A DNA stretch of 39,102 nt from DATJFH01 sp035495815 (GTDB taxonomy: Bacteria > Acidobacteriota > Terriglobia > Bryobacterales > Bryobacteraceae), in the NCBI GenBank assembly GCA_035495815.1, contig DATJFH010000140.1, positions 1 to 39,102 on the forward strand. Reading direction: 5' to 3'. Below are positions 31,725-39,102 of the stretch, one piece after another. Position numbers and translations under genes: made by a program. Numbering within the stretch: the stretch's first letter is position 1; every line of letters starts with the position of its first letter. Below the pieces are notes generated by a model. It was not told the DNA's origin and did no database searches. It was given only the letters and a program-made list of their open reading frames with translations.

Positions 31725-32656
31725 CCGGGCCGGTTGTGGCGCTGGCCGGCGGCGTCGGCGCCGCGCGGTTCCTCGACGGCCTGGCGCGCGTGATGGATCC
31801 GGGCCGGCTGTGCATCGTCGGCAATACGGCCGACGACACGGAGATGTACGGCCTCCACATTTCACCCGACCTCGACACCGTGGCCTACACGCTGGCCGGC
31901 CTGGCGAATCCGGAACACGGCTGGGGGCTCGAAGGCGACACGTTCCACTGTCTGGACGCCTTGCGCAGCCTCGGCGCCGACGCCTGGTTCCAGCTCGGCG
32001 ATCGCGATTTCGCCACGCACCTCTATCGCACCGCGCGTCTGCGCGCCGGCGCCACCCTTACGCAGGTGACGCGGGAGCTGTGCGCATCCTGGGGCGTTCG
32101 CCCCGCACTGCTGCCCATGTCCGACGATCCAGTGCGAACTCGGGTGAAGACCCGCCACGGCACGCTGGATTTTCAGACTTACTTCGTGCGGCGCGGGGCC
32201 CGTGACACCGTGCTCGGCATCGACTTCCGGGGAGCGCTCCAGGCCCGGCCCGCCCCCGGACTGTTACAGGCGATCCGAAATGCCGCCAGAGTCATCCTGT
32301 GCCCGTCGAACCCCATCATTAGCATCGGCCCCATCCTGGCCGTGCCGGGCATCCGCGAGGCGCTGCGGAAATCGGCCGCTCCCGTGGTTGCGATCTCGCC
32401 CATCGTCGGCGGCAAGGCGCTCAAAGGCCCGGCGGCGCGTATGATGAAGAGTCTGGGGCTGCGCGTCTCCGCCACCGGCGTGGCCGAATTGTATCGCGAC
32501 TTCCTCCATGCCATGCTGCTCGACCGCGCCGACGAGCGGCTGGCGCCCGCCATCGAGAAACTCGGAATACGAGCCGTGGTGACGGATACGATCATGACAG
32601 GTCTGGCTCGAAAGAAGGCGCTCGCCCGCGCGGCGCTCGGTCCGCTTCGGCCATGA
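31721..32656 (+). CDS. cofD: 2-phospho-L-lactate transferase (F420 biosynthesis)
   Basis: A 311-residue CofD/FbiA protein. The GTG at 31721 was chosen because it overlaps the npdG stop (GTGA) and directly precedes the nucleotide-binding start VVALAGGVGAARFLDGL. The frame is open 50 codons further upstream, but that lies within npdG. Other signatures: IVGNTADDTEMYGLHISPDLDT, GDRDFATHL, LPMSDDPVRTRV, and ILCPSNPIISIGPIL. It transfers the phospholactyl (or phosphoenolpyruvyl/phosphoglyceryl) group from its GDP/GPP-activated form to the deazaflavin FO, giving F420-0 or its dehydro form. It ends in an ATGA overlap with cofC. Confidence 0.93.
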   Translation: MTGPVVALAGGVGAARFLDGLARVMDPGRLCIVGNTADDTEMYGLHISPDLDTVAYTLAGLANPEHGWGLEGDTFHCLDALRSLGADAWFQLGDRDFATHLYRTARLRAGATLTQVTRELCASWGVRPALLPMSDDPVRTRVKTRHGTLDFQTYFVRRGARDTVLGIDFRGALQARPAPGLLQAIRNAARVILCPSNPIISIGPILAVPGIREALRKSAAPVVAISPIVGGKALKGPAARMMKSLGLRVSATGVAELYRDFLHAMLLDRADERLAPAIEKLGIRAVVTDTIMTGLARKKALARAALGPLRP

Positions 32657-33282
32657 TCTTCGTCCTGCTACCGGTGAAAGCGCCGGTCAACGCCAAACAG
32701 CGGCTGAGCGGAATGCTCACGCCGGAACGGCGCGAGCGGCTGGCCCGCCTCATGTACGAGCAGACTCTTGAAACCCTCTGCGCCGCCCGCGCCGTCGATC
32801 GCGTGGTGGTGGTCACGAGCGACGCCGGCGCGGCCAGCCATGCCCGCCGCGCCGGAGTCATGGTGTTCGACGAGCAGGAGCAGCGCAGCCACAGCCACTC
32901 CGCGGACGCCGCCGCGCGCCGGGCCATGTCGCTCGGAGCCGAGGCGGTGCTGCTCTCTCCGATCGACGTTCCACTCCTTACCGCCTCCGAGATCGACGGT
33001 CTTGCCGCCATGGCGGCCCCCGGCCTGGTGATTGTCCCTTCCTCCGATGGGACCGGAACCAATGCCCTGCTGCGTACGCCGCCCGACGTGATCGAGAGCC
33101 GCTTCGGTCCCGGCAGCTTCGCGGCCCACCTGGAGCAGGCGCGGCAACGCGGTATTCGCGTCGAAGTGGCTCGTCCGCCCGGCTTGATGTTCGATCTCGA
33201 TACGCCGCAGGATGTCGCCGAACTGCTGCAGCGCGCGCCCGGCTGCCGCGTCGCCCGTTTTCTATGCCCGTCCGGATCGTAG
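32653..33282 (+). CDS. cofC: 2-phospho-L-lactate guanylyltransferase (F420 biosynthesis)
   Basis: A 209-residue nucleotidyltransferase of the CofC/FbiD family: N-terminal LLPVKAPVNAKQRLSGMLTP, VVVVTSDAGAASHARRAG, LLSPIDVPLLTASEI (the metal-binding Asp-x-Pro region), SSDGTGTNALLR and the final GLMFDLDTPQDVAEL. It activates 2-phospholactate, phosphoenolpyruvate or 3-phosphoglycerate with GTP for CofD; which one cannot be read off reliably. The start overlaps cofD (ATGA) and the end overlaps cofE by 19 nt, so all three are co-translated. Confidence 0.92.
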   Translation: MIFVLLPVKAPVNAKQRLSGMLTPERRERLARLMYEQTLETLCAARAVDRVVVVTSDAGAASHARRAGVMVFDEQEQRSHSHSADAAARRAMSLGAEAVLLSPIDVPLLTASEIDGLAAMAAPGLVIVPSSDGTGTNALLRTPPDVIESRFGPGSFAAHLEQARQRGIRVEVARPPGLMFDLDTPQDVAELLQRAPGCRVARFLCPSGS

Positions 33283-33986
33283 GCCTGGCCGGTTTGCCGG
33301 AGGTCAAGGCGGGCGACGACCTGGCGGCTCTCATCCGCGCCGCCGCGCCGGAGGTCGACAGCCGCACGATCGTCGTGGTGGCCCAGAAAATCGTCTCCAA
33401 AGCCGAGGGCGCCGTCGTCGATCTCCGCAAGATCGTGCCCTCGCCGCGGGCGATAGACTGGGCGGCCCGGTATGGAAAAGACGCCAGGCTGATCGAATTG
33501 GCGCTGCGGGAATCGCGCCGCATCGTTCGCATGGAGCGCGGCGTGCTGATCGGCGAGACGCGGCACGGTTTCATCACCGCTCACGCGGGAGTCGATTTTT
33601 CCAATGTCCCCGGCGACCATTTCGCCACGACCCTGCCCCTCGATCCGGACGCATCGGCGGCCGGAATCCGCGCCGGCCTGCGCTGCGGCGCCGTGATCGT
33701 CAGCGACACTTTCGGGCGGCCCTGGCGTGAAGGGCTGGTCAACGTGGCCATCGGCGTCGCCGGACTCGAGCCGCTGGCGGACCTGCGCCGCACGCGCGAC
33801 TGGACCGGCAAGCCGCTCCAAAGCACCCTGCTCGCGACTGCCGATGAACTGGCGGCCGCCGCCGGCCTGGTCATGCCCAAAGCCGCAGGCATCCCCGTCG
33901 CCATGATCACCGGATTCGATTGGACCGGACCCGGTGATTCGGCCCGAAGGCTGATCCGGCCGCCTGAAACGGACCTCTTCCGATAA
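33264..33986 (+). CDS. cofE: coenzyme F420:L-glutamate ligase, single-domain
   Basis: A 240-residue CofE protein with the F420 ligase fold only: IVGLAGLPEVKAGDDLAALI, IVVVAQKIVSKAEGAVVDL, MERGVLIGETRHGFITAHAG, VDFSNVPGDHFATTLPLDPD and VIVSDTFGRPWREGLVNVAIG. It adds the first and further glutamates to F420-0 with GTP. Actinobacterial FbiB carries an extra C-terminal FMN-reductase domain that reduces dehydro-F420-0; this protein lacks it, as archaeal CofE does. It ends at TAA 33986, directly before the phhA operator. Confidence 0.93.
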   Translation: MPVRIVGLAGLPEVKAGDDLAALIRAAAPEVDSRTIVVVAQKIVSKAEGAVVDLRKIVPSPRAIDWAARYGKDARLIELALRESRRIVRMERGVLIGETRHGFITAHAGVDFSNVPGDHFATTLPLDPDASAAGIRAGLRCGAVIVSDTFGRPWREGLVNVAIGVAGLEPLADLRRTRDWTGKPLQSTLLATADELAAAAGLVMPKAAGIPVAMITGFDWTGPGDSARRLIRPPETDLFR

Positions 33987-33987
33987 T

Positions 33988-34005
33988 CACCACAATTTTG
34001 TGGTG
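33988..34005. promoter_or_regulatory. perfect operator-like palindrome before phhA
   Basis: CACCACAATTTTGTGGTG: 8 bp perfect arms around TT. It begins 2 bp after the cofE stop and lies directly upstream of TATCAT (34007-34012), a likely -10 for phhA, so a bound protein would cover the promoter spacer. It has no T-run and few GC pairs in the centre, so a terminator is unlikely. The half-site TTGTGGTGT recurs at 18985-18993. Confidence 0.6.
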
Positions 34006-34006
34006 T

Positions 34007-34012
34007 TATCAT
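34007..34012 (+). promoter_or_regulatory. likely -10 element of phhA
   Basis: TATCAT, five of six matches to TATAAT, 18 bp before the ATG at 34031. The -35 position (TAATCA) is poor. AGGGAGGTGG (34019-34028) is a strong ribosome site 2-5 nt before the start. Confidence 0.4.
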
Positions 34013-34030
34013 GAAAGCAGGGAGGTGGAT

Positions 34031-34924
34031 ATGTCCGGTCTCACGACCGGCGAGGCCCCCTTTATCGAAGCGGCTCTCGCCGGGCACGAATTATACATCC
34101 GGCAGCCCTTCGAATTGTACACACCCGAGAATCACGCCGCCTGGCGCAGCCTCTACCGTCGGATTGCGCCGCGCTGGGAGCGTTACGCAAATCAGCACTT
34201 CCTGCAAGGCATCGATTCTCTTTGTCTCGATCCGAACCGCATTCCCAAGCTCGACGACGTGAACCGGTTTCTCCGTCCTCTGACCGGATTTCGGGCCAGG
34301 GCGGTGAGCGGCTACGTTCCGGCATTCGTCTTCTTCGATTGCCTGCGAAACCGCGAATTCCCCACCACGATCACGATCCGGCGGCTCGACCAGCTCGATT
34401 ACCTGCCTGAGCCGGACATTTTTCACGACATCGCCGGCCACGTTCCGATGCACACCGACCGGCATTTCGCCGAGACGCTGGTGCGCTTCGGCGAGTGCGC
34501 CCACACGGCGGCGGAAATCGTTTCCGGCATTCGCGACGAAGCGGCCAGAGTGCGCACGCTGACCAGCATCTTCCGGGCGATGGCGCGGTTCTTCTGGTTT
34601 ACCATCGAATTCGGGCTCATGCGCTCGAAAGACGGCTTGCGCGTGTACGGCAGCGGCCTGCTGAGCTCGTTCGGGGAAATCGAGCACGCTATCGTCTCGC
34701 CCGAAGTACAGCGTTACCCGATCCAGCTCGAATGGGCTGTCAACCAGGCCTTCGAGATCGATCACTACCAGCCGCTGCTGTTCATCGTGGATTCCTTCGA
34801 CCATCTCTTCAGCCTGGTGGGGTGTCTCGAGCAGTGGATGAAAGAAGGCCGGCTGAGCAACGTGGCCCCGGGAGAGCCGTCCGTAAACGAGAAGGATCTG
34901 AAGAGCTTTCTGAATCCGGCCTGA
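34031..34924 (+). CDS. phhA: phenylalanine 4-monooxygenase
   Basis: A 297-residue monomeric pterin-dependent aromatic amino acid hydroxylase. Iron ligands are His132 and His137 in IFHDIAGHVPMHTD and Glu193 in FWFTIEFGLM. SGYVPAFVFFDCLRNREFP, YLPEPD and GLLSSFGEIEHAI are family signatures. It turns phenylalanine to tyrosine with tetrahydropterin and O2 in the cytoplasm, for catabolism or as a tyrosine supply. The ATG at 34031 was chosen for its strong ribosome site AGGGAGG; the frame extends 11 codons upstream through the palindrome. It follows cofE by 44 bp and is probably controlled separately through the palindrome. No pterin dehydratase (phhB) is adjacent. Confidence 0.92.
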   Translation: MSGLTTGEAPFIEAALAGHELYIRQPFELYTPENHAAWRSLYRRIAPRWERYANQHFLQGIDSLCLDPNRIPKLDDVNRFLRPLTGFRARAVSGYVPAFVFFDCLRNREFPTTITIRRLDQLDYLPEPDIFHDIAGHVPMHTDRHFAETLVRFGECAHTAAEIVSGIRDEAARVRTLTSIFRAMARFFWFTIEFGLMRSKDGLRVYGSGLLSSFGEIEHAIVSPEVQRYPIQLEWAVNQAFEIDHYQPLLFIVDSFDHLFSLVGCLEQWMKEGRLSNVAPGEPSVNEKDLKSFLNPA

Positions 34925-34965
34925 CGGTGGAGATCCCCATCCTGGTGTGATTGAATGGATGGGAA

Positions 34966-35853
34966 ATGCGGGTCCGTTTCCTCGGCTTCCTCGCTCTATT
35001 GACAGCAGCCGCAGCGCAGCCTCCGGACCACGGCGATCTCGAGTACGGTCCTCACCAGCGCAACAAACTCGACCTCTGGATCGCGAAGTCCCCGCGCCCG
35101 GCTCCCGTCGTGGTGTTCATCCACGGAGGGGGTTTCGTGAGTGGAGACAAGAGCAAGGCGCGCGACTCGAAACTGCTGGCGCAATGCCTGGCTTCGGGCG
35201 TCTCCTATGCGTCGATCAACTACCGCTTCCGCGGCCAGGCGGCGATTCAGGATATTCTCCGCGACAGCGCCCGCGCCATCCAGTTTCTGCGATATCACGC
35301 CAGGGAGTGGAACATCGATCCGAAGCGGATCGGCGCCCACGGAGGCTCGGCCGGCGCGGGGACCTCGCTATGGCTTGCTTTCCACGATGACCTGGCGGAT
35401 CCGGACAACGCCGACCCGGTGCTGCGGGAATCGTCCCGTCTGGCCGCTGCCGGCGCGACCGCGCCGCAGGCCAGCTACGACCTGGAGCGCTGGCCGGAAA
35501 TCCTCGGCGTGAGCATCGCCCAGTTCAGCCGCGGAGCCGAGTTCTACCTGTTTTACGGATTCAAGAGCCCGGCCGAGCTCACTACGCCCGCCGGAAAACG
35601 GATTCGCGCCGACGTCGACATGCTGGGGCTGATCAGCAAAGACGACCCCCCGGTTTACGTCGCCAGCTCTCTGCCGGACACGCCTCCCAAAGATCGCGGC
35701 CATGCCAACCACCACCCGCGGCATTCCATGGCGATCAAGAAACGCTGCGACGAAGTCGGCGTGGAAGCTGTAATGAAGTTGGGCGCGGACGGAAAGGAGG
35801 GCGACGGTCCCTCGCTGGGGGCATTCCTTTTAGAGAAATTGAAGAAGCCATGA
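34966..35853 (+). CDS. secreted alpha/beta hydrolase (carboxylesterase-like)
   Basis: A 295-residue hydrolase with an N-terminal signal peptide (MRVRFLGFLALLTAAAAQPP). The oxyanion-hole motif HGGG (53-56, VVFIHGGGFVSGDK) and nucleophile elbow GGSAG (Ser128) are of the hormone-sensitive-lipase/BD-FAE type. A C-terminal His in HANHHPRHSMA may complete the triad. It would hydrolyse carboxylic esters, perhaps acyl groups on sugars, outside the cytoplasm. The ATG at 34966 was preferred to the TTG at 34951 because the signal peptide starts there. The last 4 bases overlap the sulfatase start (ATGA), linking the two products. Confidence 0.85.
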   Translation: MRVRFLGFLALLTAAAAQPPDHGDLEYGPHQRNKLDLWIAKSPRPAPVVVFIHGGGFVSGDKSKARDSKLLAQCLASGVSYASINYRFRGQAAIQDILRDSARAIQFLRYHAREWNIDPKRIGAHGGSAGAGTSLWLAFHDDLADPDNADPVLRESSRLAAAGATAPQASYDLERWPEILGVSIAQFSRGAEFYLFYGFKSPAELTTPAGKRIRADVDMLGLISKDDPPVYVASSLPDTPPKDRGHANHHPRHSMAIKKRCDEVGVEAVMKLGADGKEGDGPSLGAFLLEKLKKP

Positions 35854-37376
35854 CCCGAAGAGATTTCGCACGACTCCCCGCATTCGGCGCCGCCCCGGCG
35901 CTCCCCTCGCCTGCTCAGGCGCAGCGCCGCGCGGCCGCTGGCGGTCCGCCCAATATCATTTTTTTCATGGCGGACCAGATGACGCCGTTCATGACCGGCC
36001 CCTACGGGCAGAAGCTCGCGCACACCCCGCACCTCGACGCGCTGGCCGGCGCGGGCGTCGTCTTCGAGAACGCGTATTGCAACAGCCCGCTGTGCGTCCC
36101 GAGCCGGCTCTCCATGTTCACCGGACGGCTGCCGCAGCAGGTGGGCGCCTACGACAACGCGTCCGAATTCGCCGCCCATCACCCCACCCTGCTGCACTAC
36201 CTGCGCCGGGCCGGCTACCGGACGGCTGTCTCCGGCAAGACCCATTTCATCGGCCCCGACCAGTTGCACGGCTTCGACGAGCGGCTCTCCCCGTGCATCT
36301 TCCCCGCCGATTTCGCCATGCTCCCGGACTGGAGCCTGGGGCCCGTGTACAACAAAGGCACGTCCATGCAGAGCATGCTGCGCGCGCTCGGACCCTCGGT
36401 GTGGAACCGGCAGCTCGCCTTCGACCAGATGACTTTCGACCGGTCGATCGAGCGCTTGCGGCAGCACGCGCTCGCCCGGGACGCCCAGCCGCTGTTCCTG
36501 AACGTCTCCCTCACCCAGCCGCACGACCCGTTCACCACGACCCGCGAATTCCTCGACATCTACAAGGACGCCGAACTGCCGCTCCCCAGGGATCACGGCG
36601 ACATCCGCCGCCTGAGCCCGACCTACGAGTGGTTCGTCATCCATCACGGCACGGACCGGGAGAAGCTGTCCCCGGAAAAAATTCGCGAGGCCCGGCGCAA
36701 CTACCTCGGCATGATCTCCTGGGTGGACGACAAGGTCGGCCGTCTGATGGGCGAGCTGCGCCGGCTGGGGTTGGCGGACAACACCATCGTGGTCTTCACC
36801 AGCGACCACGGAGAGATGCTCGGCGAGCACGGCCAGTGGTCGAAACGGCTGATGCTGGAGTGGTCGGCCCGGATTCCGCTCATCATGGCCGGAACGAGCC
36901 GGATTGCCGCGGGCAGGCGCGTGGCCGCTCCCGTGTCGCTGCTCGATCTGTTCCCGACCTTCGCAGAGATCGCCGGCGCGAAGATCGAGACGCCGCTCGA
37001 CGGACACAGCCTGATGCCCCTGGTCAGCGGCGCCGCGGACGGGCGCGACCGCGAGGTGATCGCCGAATACATGGGCGAGGGGCCCATCGAGCCCATCCGC
37101 ATGCTTCGCTCCCGCGCCATGAAGTACATCATGGTGAACGGCTATGGTCCTCAGCTTTACGATCTGAGCCGCGACCCGGAAGAGTCCGTCAACCTGGCCG
37201 GAAATTCCGGGTATAGCGCGGTCGAGAGCCAGTTGCGAAAGCGCATCGAGACCGGTTGGGACGGACCCGCGCTGAAAAAGGCCGTGCTGGCCAGCCAGCG
37301 CGAGCGGGCCGTAGTCCGCTCGATCGCGCAGCACGGGACTGCCCCCAGCTGGGCTTCGCGTTTTCAAAGCAATTGA
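35850..37376 (+). CDS. sulfatase, choline-sulfatase-like
   Basis: A 508-residue type I sulfatase with a short Tat-like leader (MTRRDFARLPAFG). The core begins PNIIFFMADQMTPFM (metal-binding Asp42). The formylglycine motif is CVPSR (Cys82, in CNSPLCVPSRLSMFTGR), as in choline-sulfatase-like enzymes. Others are SGKTHFIG, FVIHHGTDREK and VVFTSDHGEMLGEHGQWSK, with the metal-binding Asp-His. The formylglycine-generating enzyme needed to mature it is not in the window. It is translationally coupled to the esterase and followed after 19 bp by a second sulfatase. The substrate is a sulfate ester, unspecified. Confidence 0.9.
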   Translation: MTRRDFARLPAFGAAPALPSPAQAQRRAAAGGPPNIIFFMADQMTPFMTGPYGQKLAHTPHLDALAGAGVVFENAYCNSPLCVPSRLSMFTGRLPQQVGAYDNASEFAAHHPTLLHYLRRAGYRTAVSGKTHFIGPDQLHGFDERLSPCIFPADFAMLPDWSLGPVYNKGTSMQSMLRALGPSVWNRQLAFDQMTFDRSIERLRQHALARDAQPLFLNVSLTQPHDPFTTTREFLDIYKDAELPLPRDHGDIRRLSPTYEWFVIHHGTDREKLSPEKIREARRNYLGMISWVDDKVGRLMGELRRLGLADNTIVVFTSDHGEMLGEHGQWSKRLMLEWSARIPLIMAGTSRIAAGRRVAAPVSLLDLFPTFAEIAGAKIETPLDGHSLMPLVSGAADGRDREVIAEYMGEGPIEPIRMLRSRAMKYIMVNGYGPQLYDLSRDPEESVNLAGNSGYSAVESQLRKRIETGWDGPALKKAVLASQRERAVVRSIAQHGTAPSWASRFQSN

Positions 37377-37395
37377 GATATCCTCGTTAATTCTT

Positions 37396-38772
37396 ATGAA
37401 CCGCCGTGAATTCCTTGCGCTGCCCCTGCTCGGCCTGACCGGAGCCCCCGGAGCTTCCGCCGCCAACGAGCATCCGAATGTGGTGATCTTTCTCGCCGAC
37501 GACCTCGGCTGGGCCGACGTCGGCTTCCACGGAAGCGAAACCCGCACTCCGAATATCGACAAGCTGGCCCGCGACGGCGTACAGCTCGACCGCTTCTATT
37601 CCTACCCGGTCTGTTCGCCCACCCGCTCCGGACTGATGACCGGCCGCTCGGCCATGCGGCTGGGCGTCATCTACAGCGTCATCCGGCCGCATAGCAGCTA
37701 TGGAGTGCCGGTCGAAGAGCACTTCATGCCGCAGTCCTTCAAGGCCGCCGGATACGAAACGGCGTATTGCGGCAAGTGGCATCTGGGCCACGGTTATCGA
37801 AAGTTCTTTCCCAACAGCCGCGGGTTTGACCACGCCTACGGTCACTTCAACGGCGCCATCGATTACTTCAAGCACGAGCGCGACGGCGGCCTCGACTGGA
37901 ACCGCGATGGAAAGAGCCTGAAGGAAGAGGGCTACTCGACGGAGTTGATCGCCAGCGAAGGCATCCGCATCATCAAGAACCGCGACAAGAGCAAACCGCT
38001 GTTCCTGTACATGCCGTTCAACGCGCCCCACGCTCCGCTGCAGGCGCCGGAGAAATATATCGACAAATACGCGTCCATCAAGGACGACAAGCGCCGTCAC
38101 TACTGCGCCATGGTGGACGCGGAGGATTACAACATCGGCCGCGTGCTCGAGACGCTCGAGCAGGAAGGCATGACCCGGAACACGATCGTCCTGTTCTTCA
38201 GTGACAATGGCGGACCGACCGGATCCGGGGCGCGCAATACACCGCTGCGCGGTGCCAAGGGCTCGACCTGGGAAGGCGGAACGCGCGTTCCGGCCGTGCT
38301 GAAATGGCCGGGTCATCTGAAGGCGGGTACCAAGAGCGCGCAGGTGATGCAGATGATCGACGTCTTTCCAACGCTGGCGGCCGCGGCAGGAGTGAAGCCG
38401 CTGAACAAGCTGCCTCTCGACGGCAAGAACCTCTGGAGCAACCTCGAGCAAGGGAAAACGACTCCGCGCGAGAACCTGTATTTCGCGGTAGAGAATGAGA
38501 ATACGATGTGGCTGGGCGTTCATCACGGCGATTGGAAGCTGGTTCGAGAAGCGCCGTCGAAGGGCGGGGAAGCCAAGAACTATCTGTTCCGCATCGTCGA
38601 AGACCCGTCGGAGAAAAACGATGTCGCCGCCCAGAATCCTGAGCTGGTGAAAGAGCTGGTCGCGGCGATTCAGAAATGGCAGACGCTGTACCCTCCGAAC
38701 GGAGTCCGCCATGAGAGCACGGCCCGGGCCGGCTGGAAAGCCCCGGCCCAATACGCCGAAGCGGCCAGGTAA
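37396..38772 (+). CDS. arylsulfatase-type sulfatase
   Basis: A 458-residue sulfatase. A Tat leader (NRREFLALPLLGLTG) precedes HPNVVIFLADDLGWADVGFHG (metal Asp35-Asp36). The formylglycine motif is CSPTR (Cys73) in YPVCSPTRSGLMTGR, of the arylsulfatase A/B type. Later segments YCGKWHLGH, PFNAPHAPLQAP and FFSDNGGPTG carry the other active-site residues. It differs from its neighbour in motif and length, so the pair is not a recent duplication. Together with the esterase it suggests breakdown of sulfated and acylated glycans or small sulfate esters in the periplasm. Confidence 0.92.
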   Translation: MNRREFLALPLLGLTGAPGASAANEHPNVVIFLADDLGWADVGFHGSETRTPNIDKLARDGVQLDRFYSYPVCSPTRSGLMTGRSAMRLGVIYSVIRPHSSYGVPVEEHFMPQSFKAAGYETAYCGKWHLGHGYRKFFPNSRGFDHAYGHFNGAIDYFKHERDGGLDWNRDGKSLKEEGYSTELIASEGIRIIKNRDKSKPLFLYMPFNAPHAPLQAPEKYIDKYASIKDDKRRHYCAMVDAEDYNIGRVLETLEQEGMTRNTIVLFFSDNGGPTGSGARNTPLRGAKGSTWEGGTRVPAVLKWPGHLKAGTKSAQVMQMIDVFPTLAAAAGVKPLNKLPLDGKNLWSNLEQGKTTPRENLYFAVENENTMWLGVHHGDWKLVREAPSKGGEAKNYLFRIVEDPSEKNDVAAQNPELVKELVAAIQKWQTLYPPNGVRHESTARAGWKAPAQYAEAAR

Positions 38773-38810
38773 CGGAGATTTTTCGCCGTTAACGGGAGCG
38801 GCGTCGAGAC

Positions 38811-39102
38811 TTACCCCGGCGCCCCGCTGGCGCGCAAGGGCTCCAATACACGGTCCAGTTCCTCATCCGTCCACTTGGTCACCGTCACGTCCCGGAACAG
38901 CCGCCACCGCTCCACGTGCGTCAACGACTCTCCCGGGGCAAGTCTCTCCAACGGTCCGAGCGTCTCCAGTTCCAGCGCCTCCCCGTTGGCGAAGGTCTCG
39001 TACGAGGCGCCCATGTCCGGGTAAGTCCTCCCCGGATCGGCCTCATACTGCTTGACGAACAGCTCCCCGCGCAGAAAGTAGGCCCCGAAGGTGTCGCGGT
39101 TG
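38811..39102 (-). CDS. C-terminal part of a DUF4380-like protein (truncated by the window edge)
   Basis: The frame is open from the right edge of the window and stops at 38811, giving about 96 residues. Segments FGAYFLRGELFVKQYEADPG, TYPDMGASYETFANGEALEL and ETLGPLERLAPGESLTHVER match my memory of the end of DUF4380, a beta-sandwich family related to aldose-epimerase-like sugar-binding proteins. The function is unknown. It converges on the sulfatase gene with a 38 bp gap that holds a short CGCCG/CGGCG stem. The rest of the gene lies beyond the window. Confidence 0.6.
   Translation of the reverse strand, partial: NRDTFGAYFLRGELFVKQYEADPGRTYPDMGASYETFANGEALELETLGPLERLAPGESLTHVERWRLFRDVTVTKWTDEELDRVLEPLRASGAPG

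Noticed and set aside
35655..37562. 635-codon open frame antisense to the first sulfatase
   Set aside because: Arg/Gly/His-rich with no domain or hydrophobic pattern; it is the by-product of GC-rich third positions opposite a clear sulfatase.
37387..38751. 454-codon open frame antisense to the second sulfatase
   Set aside because: Same reason; the plus strand carries all sulfatase motifs.

Overview
This 39 kb window is GC-rich and densely coded on both strands. Its gene content points to an acidobacterium of the Solibacter/Bryobacter type: an Oar-like TonB-dependent receptor with an N-terminal carboxypeptidase-regulatory domain, PEP-CTERM surface proteins, a DUF3500 protein, Tat-exported sulfatases, a PEGA-domain Ser/Thr kinase and many short translationally coupled gene pairs. 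The assignment rests on gene content; there is no rRNA and no tRNA in the window.

Layout. 1-2657 (+): tail of a MoeB/ThiF-rhodanese protein, an adenosine deaminase-like enzyme and an aldo/keto reductase. 2704-11114 (-): a six-gene run read from right to left, namely PEP-CTERM protein, TPR lipoprotein (PrsT-like), sugar ABC ATPase, ABC permease, Tat-exported DUF3500 protein and gamma-glutamyltranspeptidase. 11346-13613: a stand-alone IS630-type helix-turn-helix protein (+), then a methylmalonyl-CoA mutase large subunit coupled to a small membrane protein (-). 13855-17663: small acidic protein (+), glycosyltransferase (-), RodZ-like HTH protein, an RsbW/RsbV-type partner-switch pair and a YfgM-like membrane protein (+). 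17679-20778: dGTPase, a probable 57-residue convergent gene, a Cys-rich protein, CbiX-like chelatase and a flavin reductase. 20820-24110 (+): the TonB receptor. 24128-27174 (-): a PEGA kinase coupled to a sulfite-oxidase-like molybdoenzyme fused to cytochrome c. 27510-29330: a second PEP-CTERM protein whose 3' end overlaps an antisense glycosyltransferase. 29540-33986 (+): selA, then a tightly overlapping coenzyme F420 cluster (npdG-cofD-cofC-cofE). 34031-38772 (+): phenylalanine hydroxylase behind a perfect operator-like palindrome, then esterase and two sulfatases. 38811-39102 (-): the C-terminal end of a probable DUF4380 protein.

Themes. The F420 genes make the tail-building part of the cofactor plus its NADP oxidoreductase; the FO synthase genes (cofG/cofH) are not in the window. 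Both PEP-CTERM genes and the CgeB-like glycosyltransferase have candidate sigma-54 -24/-12 elements upstream, which would fit an exopolysaccharide/surface-protein regulon of the PrsK/PrsR kind. The esterase-sulfatase-sulfatase block suggests use of sulfated or esterified compounds. I see no CRISPR array, no intact insertion sequence and no phage genes. The features with the least precedent known to me are the kinase-molybdoenzyme coupling, the DUF3500-transpeptidase coupling beside a sugar ABC transporter lacking a binding protein, and the palindromic operator between cofE and phhA.
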